Of a stretch of 64,000 nucleotides of DNA, positions 17,597 to 23,293 are shown one piece after another (within the stretch, counting starts at the first letter, position 1; every line of letters starts with the position of its first letter). The notes under the pieces were generated by a model that saw only the letters and a program-made list of their open reading frames with translations, was not told where the DNA came from and searched no databases. The DNA comes from Pseudogemmatithrix spongiicola. Lineage in GTDB: Bacteria; Gemmatimonadota; Gemmatimonadetes; Gemmatimonadales; Gemmatimonadaceae. Location: assembly GCF_030623445.1 (NCBI RefSeq), contig NZ_CP130613.1, positions 2,108,001 to 2,172,000 of the forward strand, given 5' to 3'. Both the position numbers and the translations under genes were made by a program.

Positions 17597-18019
17597 TCAA
17601 GCCGTTGGCGGCATCTGCGCGCTCAAGTTCGGAAATGCAAGCTCATCCTTACCGTACCTCTTACAGATGTAGTGCGAAGCCCCGCGCTCTGGGTCATAGA
17701 CCTGAACATCTGAACGTCCCGACGTCCAGCTTTCCCGCAGGATGTTTGCTGGCAGCCCTCCAGTCCCGAACACCAAAGCATGATGATGCAGGAAGCCGGC
17801 AGTCGTCAGCTCCGAGAACATGGCGAACTGCACTGACCGCCCTGCCAACTGCTCTAGGCGACGAATCCACCGATAGAACTGACGATCGCCGCGAGCCGAG
17901 TAGTGGTAGGTCAACGTGACGAAGTGGTTCCAGCGGTGTCCGCCCAGCCACGCCCCCAGCTCGTCAGTAAGTCGCTCTTCCCCAAGCAGGGGGTATGTGT
18001 TCGTGTGTGCCGCGCCCAT
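17597..18019 (-). CDS. Small HUH endonuclease / replication-initiator-like protein
   Basis: A 140-residue protein with the three-motif pattern of rolling-circle Rep proteins in order: motif 1 HFVTLTYHYS, motif 2 (metal-binding HUH) FLHHHALVFG, preceded by FSELT, and motif 3 with catalytic-type tyrosines and lysine in SHYICKRYGK. It is shorter than most Rep proteins and has no helicase domain. The ATG at 18019 has GGGAG 8 nt upstream; an open frame further upstream is ignored. It faces a 750-bp gene-free stretch with iteron-like repeats. Alternative: a degenerate Rep relic or a transposase-like HUH enzyme. Confidence 0.58.
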   Translation of the reverse strand: MGAAHTNTYPLLGEERLTDELGAWLGGHRWNHFVTLTYHYSARGDRQFYRWIRRLEQLAGRSVQFAMFSELTTAGFLHHHALVFGTGGLPANILRESWTSGRSDVQVYDPERGASHYICKRYGKDELAFPNLSAQMPPTA

Positions 18020-18298
18020 GTCGATTGCTCCCTTCGCTGCGGAACTGGCGCGTAGACACCCAGCCTGGTCGGCTTGGGGTGCACCCGTGGTACAAGGCCG
18101 ACCGGGGCCAGTTCCTAGGTTGAGTTGAGGAAGAGGGCAGTTCGCATCACGGGTCATTGTCGATGGTGCCGATTTGCGCCTGCCTGGTTCTCCCGTTCAC
18201 CTAGTTAGTCGCTGTCACCGAGCACAAATCGCAAGAATCCACGGCGATCAGCGCTTGGAGCAGTCAGCAGCAGCTAAGAGATGCTAGATGTCACCAGA

Positions 18299-18337
18299 GG
18301 CCCCTGCTCCCCGTTCGGGGAGTGGGGGCCTTTTTTT
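18299..18337 (+). terminator. Strong intrinsic terminator
   Basis: A stem of GGCCCC..TGCTCCCC with GGGGAGT..GGGGCC around a GTTC loop, then seven Ts. No plus-strand gene ends just before it, so it may end a short RNA that runs antisense to the leader of the Rep-like gene. Confidence 0.85.
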
Positions 18338-18441
18338 CGTTCCCTCAAGGTCCATTGGCCGTCTCGGCTCGGATGGCCGGCGGCATAGCTAGCCCCTATT
18401 GCGTCCCGGCGCCTGCCGTCCTCAGCGTCTTCGTCGATAGA

Positions 18442-18534
18442 GGTGTATCGCGGTCGCGGTCAACGTGTATCGACGACCCTCCAAATACACCTCAACGTGT
18501 ATCCGTCTGGGGTTTCCGGATACTGGGTATATCG
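18442..18534 (+). repeat. Iteron-like GTGTAT repeats
   Basis: Copies of (A/G)(C/G)GTGTATC at 18442-18450, 18463-18472 and 18494-18503, an inverted copy (ATACAC at 18485-18490) and a weaker GGGTATATCG at 18525-18534. Spacing is about 21 to 31 bp, roughly two to three helical turns. They lie 420-515 bp upstream of the Rep-like gene. Confidence 0.55.
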
Positions 18535-18676
18535 ACGTGCAGGAGGCGCTCTTTTCGTCGATGGGCAGCCGCAGGAGCGGTACCCACTATCTCATCCCCA
18601 GTCCGACGCGTTTTTCTGAGCCCATACCTAGTCTGACGGCCTCCGTGGGCAGCATCTATCCCGGAAGCCCCCCTAC

Positions 18677-18698
18677 CCCGCCTCGCCCCTGAGGCGGG
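18677..18698. other. Hairpin without T-tract
   Basis: CCCGCCTC and GAGGCGGG around a short loop, directly before the stronger hairpin at 18704-18735. Confidence 0.6.
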
Positions 18699-18703
18699 TT
18701 CAC

Positions 18704-18743
18704 GCGGCCCCCAGAGCCTTCGCTCTGGGGGCCGCTCTTGTTT
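18704..18743 (+). terminator. Terminator-like hairpin just upstream of ardC
   Basis: A perfect 14-bp stem (18704-18717 and 18722-18735) with a CTTC tetraloop, followed by TCTTGTTT. It ends only 12 bp before the ribosome-binding site of ardC (GGAGG at 18756-18760), so it would attenuate ardC unless a promoter lies in the short remaining gap. Confidence 0.8.
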
Positions 18744-18768
18744 CCACCCTTTGCTGGAGGGCACCCAA

Positions 18769-19704
18769 ATGCCCAGGAAGACGGAAGGACCCCGCTATCT
18801 CGAGGTGACCGACCGAATCGTCGAGGCTCTCAAGAACGGCGTGGTGCCGTGGGAGCGCCCGTGGGCGTCGGCGGCACCCCGAAACGCCGAGAGCGGCAGA
18901 CGCTACCGCGGTATCAATCGGCTCCTGCTGGAGCTCACCGCGTTGGAGCGCGGCTACGAGTGCTCGGGCTGGCTGACCTACAGTGCGGCCAAGCGCCTCG
19001 GCGGCCACGTTCGGCGTGGCGAGTCGGGAACGATGGTGATTTTCTACGAGCGTCGCCCAAAACGGCCCTCCGAGGAGCCAAGCTGGGACCAGGAAGTTGA
19101 TCAGGAGTTTGTGTACCTAGCCCGGCACCACTGGGTCTTCTCCCTGCACCAAGTCGAAGGCTTGGACGGCCTCAGGGAGCACTTCGGCCGGATGTCATTC
19201 GTGGCTGATCCTGATGGGCGCGCTGAGCAGATCATCCAACGGTGCGGGGCGACCATCATCCACGCCGGTGACCGCGCGGCCTACGCCCCTGAGGAGGACT
19301 GCATCTACCTTCCCCCGCGAGCCCAGTTTGTCAGCGCCCCGGGCTACTACGCGACGGCCTTCCATGAAGCTGCGCACTGGACCGGCCACCCCACCCGGCT
19401 CCACCGGAACTTCGAGGGACGGTTTGGCGACCCGGCGTACGCCGCTGAGGAGCTGATCGCGGAGCTGGCGTCCGCGTTCCTCTGCACCGACGCTGGGCTG
19501 GAGACCGTGAGCCAGTCGGCCAGCTACATCGAGAGCTGGCTTCGCCTGTTGGATGGCGACTGCCGGGCGGTGTTCACGGCTGCGAAGGAGGCGCAGCTCG
19601 CTGCGGACTTCGTACTCGGGGAGTGGGAGCCGGAGGTCAGGCCTGCCACCGAACTGGGAGTCGAGGAGGCGTCCAAGCGGACCGAGCTGGTTTGCCTCGG
19701 ATGA
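18769..19704 (+). CDS. ArdC-type antirestriction protein
   Basis: A 311-residue protein. Residues 1-115 form the ArdC N-terminal ssDNA-binding domain (DUF1738: YLEVTDRIVEALKNGVVPWERPW, YRGINRLLL, GGHVRRGESGTMVIFY). Residues 160-300 are the zincin-like 'polyvalent' metallopeptidase domain with AFHEAAHWTGHP (HExxH) and downstream AEELIAELASAFLC. Such proteins travel on plasmids and ICEs and protect incoming DNA from restriction. ATG 18769 has GGAGG 8 nt upstream; the TTG at 18751 is less likely. Its presence in an island that itself carries a type III restriction system is worth noting. Confidence 0.92.
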   Translation: MPRKTEGPRYLEVTDRIVEALKNGVVPWERPWASAAPRNAESGRRYRGINRLLLELTALERGYECSGWLTYSAAKRLGGHVRRGESGTMVIFYERRPKRPSEEPSWDQEVDQEFVYLARHHWVFSLHQVEGLDGLREHFGRMSFVADPDGRAEQIIQRCGATIIHAGDRAAYAPEEDCIYLPPRAQFVSAPGYYATAFHEAAHWTGHPTRLHRNFEGRFGDPAYAAEELIAELASAFLCTDAGLETVSQSASYIESWLRLLDGDCRAVFTAAKEAQLAADFVLGEWEPEVRPATELGVEEASKRTELVCLG

Positions 19705-19755
19705 CGGGCGCCCACTTGATCACGTTCTGCTGTACCCAGGTGGTAACGACAACTG

Positions 19756-19845
19756 ACTACCTGTTATCACGCCGAGAGGGGATCAGCTCGCGCACCCTTG
19801 GGTGCGCGCGAGCTGATCCCCTCTCGGCTTATCAGTACAGGTAGT
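19756..19845. repeat. Long (90 bp) intergenic hairpin with flanking direct repeats
   Basis: The inner arms 19771-19797 and 19801-19828 pair over 27 bp with only a 2-nt bulge and a 3-nt loop; the outer arms ACTACCTGT (19756-19764) and ACAGGTAGT (19837-19845) extend it. It is flanked by a 15-bp direct repeat with two mismatches (19738-19752 and 19839-19853). No T-tract follows the inner stem, so it is not an ordinary terminator. It lies between ardC and the excisionase-like gene. Confidence 0.8.
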
Positions 19846-19961
19846 AACGCCAAGAATGGCTGCTTTTGTCAAGGCCTGGCGCGCAAAACCACCAACTGAG
19901 GATTGCAGATGTACAGGAAGTATTCTGCTCAACCAGCAATGCCGGGCAACGCGGGGCCGAC

Positions 19962-20237
19962 GTGGATCTCGGCGACGACAGGCTCCTGACCGCTGAGGAG
20001 CTCGCCAGCATTCTGAAGCTCGATGTCTCGAAGGTGTACGCCCTTCCCATCGACAAGATCGTGCTGTCCCCGAGGCGTACTCGCTGGAAGCTGGGAGATG
20101 TTCGTCGGTACCTCGCGTCGGTGACGGTGTCAGCACCGCGACCACTGCAAGCGAGCCCAAGCATTCCAGCAGCCCACCCGCTGCGACACAGTAGCTTGGC
20201 GCACGCAGCGCCTCTCGCGCAGCGCCGTAGCAAGTAA
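19962..20237 (+). CDS. Excisionase-like helix-turn-helix protein
   Basis: A small protein (91 residues from the GTG at 19962) with one winged-helix DNA-binding domain of the AlpA/Xis/HTH_17 kind: LLTAEELASILKLDVSKVYAL, then VLSPRRTRWKLGDVRRYLAS. The tail is low-complexity and basic. It lies 75 bp upstream of the integrase, as an excisionase would. The start is uncertain: TTG at 19866 gives 123 residues, and neither start has a strong ribosome-binding site. Confidence 0.7.
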   Translation: MDLGDDRLLTAEELASILKLDVSKVYALPIDKIVLSPRRTRWKLGDVRRYLASVTVSAPRPLQASPSIPAAHPLRHSSLAHAAPLAQRRSK

Positions 20238-20252
20238 CACACCTACAACCAC

Positions 20253-20298
20253 ACACGACGCGGGCCCTCGAGCATTTGCTCGGGGGCCCGTCGTGTTT
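20253..20298 (+). terminator. Terminator-like hairpin just upstream of the integrase
   Basis: A stem of about 20 bp with one bulge and a short loop, then TTTT. It ends at 20298 and the integrase ribosome-binding site (GGAG) starts at 20302, so it ends transcription of the excisionase-like gene and insulates the integrase. Confidence 0.8.
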
Positions 20299-20312
20299 TC
20301 CGGAGATTCACA

Positions 20313-21431
20313 ATGTCACGTCGTTCTGGCCAGTGTAAGCTCATCGCAAGAGGGAAGTATCGCATTCGGATCGTCGTCGGCACGATCGGCGGAAGGCGTC
20401 GCACGTACTCAGAAACGATTCACGCCACAAAGGAGGCGGCCGAGAAGAGGCTCAGGGAGTTGCTGGTGCAGCGGGATGCTGGCACGCTCCTTAGTCCGGT
20501 CACGATGTCGGTAGCCGAGTGGCTCGATGAGTGGCTGAGGAAGACGGTTGAACCCAACAGGAAGCAGCGCACAACGGACGGGTACCGGGAGATGGCCCGT
20601 CGGTACATCGTCCCCCACCTCGGCGAGATCGGTGTATCCGAGCTGACTCGCGACCACGTAGTCGCCTGGGTCAATACGCTGAAGGCCAAGGGGCTCAGCC
20701 CGCGAAGCATCAAGCACGCGTTCTCAGTGCTCCACAATGCGTTCACCCAGCTTGTTAAGGCCGGCAAGCTGGGGACGCATCCCTGTAAGGATATCGAACG
20801 GCCGACGGTCGAGCGGGCGAAGGTAGCCTCCCTCACAGTCGAGCAGGCGCAGACGTTGTTGCGTGCGCTGCCTGGCGAGCCACTGGGGGCGCTCTGGGCC
20901 CTACTTCTGACGGCCGCACTCCGTCCATCCGAATCGCTGGCGCTCCGGTGGTGCGACATCGAGGGCGGGACAATCAACGTGCGGCGCGCTGTGTCTTGGA
21001 CGAGCAAGGGGCTGGTGATCCAGTCTCCCAAGACCAAGCAGGGCTACCGCCACATACCTCTTGACCCACTGGCCACCACACTCCTGAAGGCACGGTGGGA
21101 CCAGTCAGAGCATCGGAAGCCGGAGGATCTCATCTTCAGCCAGGACGGGGTCACCCCGATGAACCAGAAGGTTCTGGCACGGCGGCAGTTCAAGACGCTG
21201 CTCCAGCGTCATGGGCTTCCGCAGATTCGGCTCTACGACCTGCGGCACACGGGGACCACCCTCCTCCTGGCCGCCCAGGTCCCGCTCACGGTTCTCAAGG
21301 AGAGGCTCGGCCACAAGGACGCGGCATTTCTGATCGACACGTATGCCCACGTGCTGCCGAACCAGCAGAACGAAGCTACGGCAGCGCTGGCCACGCTGCT
21401 CGGAACATCGCAGCACGAGAGCGGATCCTAG
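20313..21431 (+). CDS. int: Tyrosine recombinase / integrase
   Basis: A 372-residue phage-type integrase: N-terminal AP2-like arm-binding domain (YRIRIVVGTIGGRRRTYSETI), SAM-like core-binding domain (about 65-150) and catalytic domain with the full active site: Arg in ALRPSESL, Lys in SPKTKQGYRHIPL, His-x-x-Arg in YDLRHTGTTLL, His in LGHKDA and the nucleophile Tyr in IDTYAHVL. It presumably recombines the tRNA-Pro att sites. GGAG 7 nt before the ATG. Its distance from both ends (about 5 kb and 11 kb) is unusual. Confidence 0.96.
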   Translation: MSRRSGQCKLIARGKYRIRIVVGTIGGRRRTYSETIHATKEAAEKRLRELLVQRDAGTLLSPVTMSVAEWLDEWLRKTVEPNRKQRTTDGYREMARRYIVPHLGEIGVSELTRDHVVAWVNTLKAKGLSPRSIKHAFSVLHNAFTQLVKAGKLGTHPCKDIERPTVERAKVASLTVEQAQTLLRALPGEPLGALWALLLTAALRPSESLALRWCDIEGGTINVRRAVSWTSKGLVIQSPKTKQGYRHIPLDPLATTLLKARWDQSEHRKPEDLIFSQDGVTPMNQKVLARRQFKTLLQRHGLPQIRLYDLRHTGTTLLLAAQVPLTVLKERLGHKDAAFLIDTYAHVLPNQQNEATAALATLLGTSQHESGS

Positions 21432-21522
21432 CGCTTGATGCTAGTAATCAACGGCTGTACACGGCACCAGAGCCGCAACTCTCGACCCATTCCGAACGCG
21501 GCCGCGGGCGCTGCAATGCCGG

Positions 21523-22257
21523 CTACCACCAGGCAGGACGGCCAGTCGCGTCAAGCAACTCGCTGCAGCTCAGATAGTCTCGCCGAACCTCGCGGCCAAT
21601 CGCCAGGATTGAGGCTTCGCAGCCGGCGTCTCGCAGGGCGAGCACCGCCGACGCCGCAGTGGTCCCCCGAACCCAAAGGTCTTCGATCAGAAGAACCCGT
21701 TCTCCTCGTAGACCGGATCGAGCCTCAAACAGCCCAGCTTGAACCTCGCGAGTGACACGCGGGAGCCCAGTGTGCTTCAGTGCGGGCTCGGCTACGCTCT
21801 TGATAGCACCCACGCTGCGAAGGACCCTCAGGAGTGGCTGAACATCCGCCGCTACCTTTGTAGAGGGAACTGGGGCAACAACCGTCGGTGCGCCACCAAG
21901 CTCCTTTGAAATCTCATCGAGATGTTGCTCAACGGCACCAGAGAGAATCGCCGTGACGCGTTCTAGACTAGCTGTGTCCGGGCGCCCGGGCGTTCGCTTA
22001 TATGAGATGAAGGACGGATAGAGGTCGGACGGGTTTGGGACCAACACCCCGACGTGAACTCTTCCGAGCTTCACAGACCGCGCTACGATAGTGCAACCAC
22101 CGCACGTCTTGAACAGAGAATCCTTCGTTCCGCTGCATCTCGGGCACTGATCCGCGCGACCGGTGTGGTCAGCGGAGTGAAGCGCCCCACTGAGTGGCGC
22201 AAGAACCGACCGTCGTCGCTCAGAAAGCGATGTCGGCAACGGTATCCCAAGCCTCAC
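21523..22257 (-). CDS. ComF-like phosphoribosyltransferase-domain protein (ShosT-like)
   Basis: About 244 residues. A four-cysteine zinc ribbon (CPRCSGTKDSLFKTCGGC) comes first, then a type I phosphoribosyltransferase domain with the PRPP loop VLLIEDLWVRGTTAASA. In ComF the partners act in DNA uptake; here the gene is last in a defence operon, directly after a DprA-like gene. That pair is the composition of ShosTA, in which the PRTase (ShosT) is toxic and the DprA-like protein (ShosA) neutralises it. GTG at 22257 is my choice and overlaps the DprA gene by 38 bp; TTG at 22239 or ATG at 22332 are alternatives. Confidence 0.75.
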   Translation of the reverse strand: MRLGIPLPTSLSERRRSVLAPLSGALHSADHTGRADQCPRCSGTKDSLFKTCGGCTIVARSVKLGRVHVGVLVPNPSDLYPSFISYKRTPGRPDTASLERVTAILSGAVEQHLDEISKELGGAPTVVAPVPSTKVAADVQPLLRVLRSVGAIKSVAEPALKHTGLPRVTREVQAGLFEARSGLRGERVLLIEDLWVRGTTAASAVLALRDAGCEASILAIGREVRRDYLSCSELLDATGRPAWW

Positions 22258-23173
22258 CAGCGAGCGCTTCGGCGATCTCGTCGGCTTCCCGAACCAAGAT
22301 TGCCCTCCTGCCCCGTCGGCCCTCTTCGACAAGCGACTTGGCCCAAGCGTGTTGTTCCGTCAATGACTGCGGCAGAAACACCGGTCGCCCGTGCTCCAAG
22401 GCTGCGAATGCTTGCGACTTGGCGCCTGACGTCTCTGACGCCTCGATCACCACGGTTGCCAGCGTTAGCCCCGACATGGTTCGATTGCGACGCAAAAAGT
22501 GCCATGGCCGCGTCACGGTCCCTGGCGGAAACTCGCTCACGAGTGCTCCACCTTGACCAACGATGCTTTCGGCAAGCGTGGCGTTTGCGGCAGGATAGCG
22601 TCGATCAATCGACGTTCCCATCACAGCTACCGTGACCCCGTCAGACTCCAGGGCAGCTGAGTGAGCCGCCGCGTCGATTCCAGCGGCAAGCCCAGAGACG
22701 ACCGTAAAGCCTGACTTCACCAAGGCCTCGGCCGCCTTGCGAGCCCTCACTATGCCGGCCTTCGAAGCCTTGCGGGTGCCGACCACCGCTACGCCAGGTC
22801 GAAGTAGTGACTCCGATGCGCCTTCGACAAAGAGGATCGGCGGCGCGTCAGCAATCTCGGCCAGTTGGCTGGGATACGACTCGGTTCCGAGCGGAATGGG
22901 CTTGAAAGCTTTGCCCTGCCAAGCGCTCGGTGCCGATGCAGCGATTGAGCTTCCGTCTACCTCGACGGCTGCAGCGAAAAGGTCTCCGAACTGCTGTTGC
23001 CTGTCGCGCCAAGTGCGAAGGGCAGCGGACGGCGCCTCAAACTCTTGAACGTAGGCGCTATAGCGACGATAGACCTGCTCGAGGGCACCGTGGTTCCTAC
23101 CCTCGGAGATCTCGATCCAAAGCTGCCAGGCGCTCTGTATCTCAGCTTCCAGCTTGGCGTTGGCGTGAGTCAT
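22220..23173 (-). CDS. DprA/Smf-like protein (ShosA-like)
   Basis: A 317-residue protein. After a helical N-terminal part (about 1-110, unlike the SAM domain of standard DprA) comes the DprA Rossmann-like domain: GVAVVGTRKASKAG, VVSGLAAGIDAAAHSAAL, VMGTSIDRRYPA, LVSEFPPGT and FLRRNRTMSGL. Standard DprA binds ssDNA and loads RecA during transformation. Here it is in a mobile defence operon, 120 bp after the Res gene and overlapping a PRTase gene, which suggests a role in immunity, either as ShosA-type antitoxin or as a nucleic-acid sensor. The chromosome should carry its own housekeeping dprA elsewhere. Confidence 0.88.
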   Translation of the reverse strand: MTHANAKLEAEIQSAWQLWIEISEGRNHGALEQVYRRYSAYVQEFEAPSAALRTWRDRQQQFGDLFAAAVEVDGSSIAASAPSAWQGKAFKPIPLGTESYPSQLAEIADAPPILFVEGASESLLRPGVAVVGTRKASKAGIVRARKAAEALVKSGFTVVSGLAAGIDAAAHSAALESDGVTVAVMGTSIDRRYPAANATLAESIVGQGGALVSEFPPGTVTRPWHFLRRNRTMSGLTLATVVIEASETSGAKSQAFAALEHGRPVFLPQSLTEQHAWAKSLVEEGRRGRRAILVREADEIAEALAGEAWDTVADIAF

Positions 23174-23293
23174 CGTGCTCCCGACGTAGGCAGTGCTTCG
23201 GATTATGTTCGGGAATCTAATGGAAGTCCAGCACGAGCGCCAGAGAGCCCGTTCCTACTGTCCGCCACAACCGAGGGTCGCGGCAAGCGCACA

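Larger units (their letters stand above)
18020..18768. other. Gene-free control region of the mobile element (possible origin)
   Basis: About 750 bp between the Rep-like gene and ardC. It contains a strong plus-strand terminator (18299-18337), a cluster of GTGTAT repeats (18442-18534), and two hairpins (18677-18698 and 18704-18743). Short frames (for example 18322-18636 and 18465-18692) have no recognisable domain. The layout fits a replication origin or maintenance region. Confidence 0.5.

Noticed and set aside
18322-18692. Small plus-strand proteins in the control region
   Set aside because: Frames 18322-18636 and 18465-18692 show no domain, no good ribosome-binding site and run across repeats and hairpins.
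21432-21522. A gene between integrase and PRTase
   Set aside because: A 90-bp convergent gap; the overlapping short frames (for example 21435-21755) are shadows of the PRTase gene.
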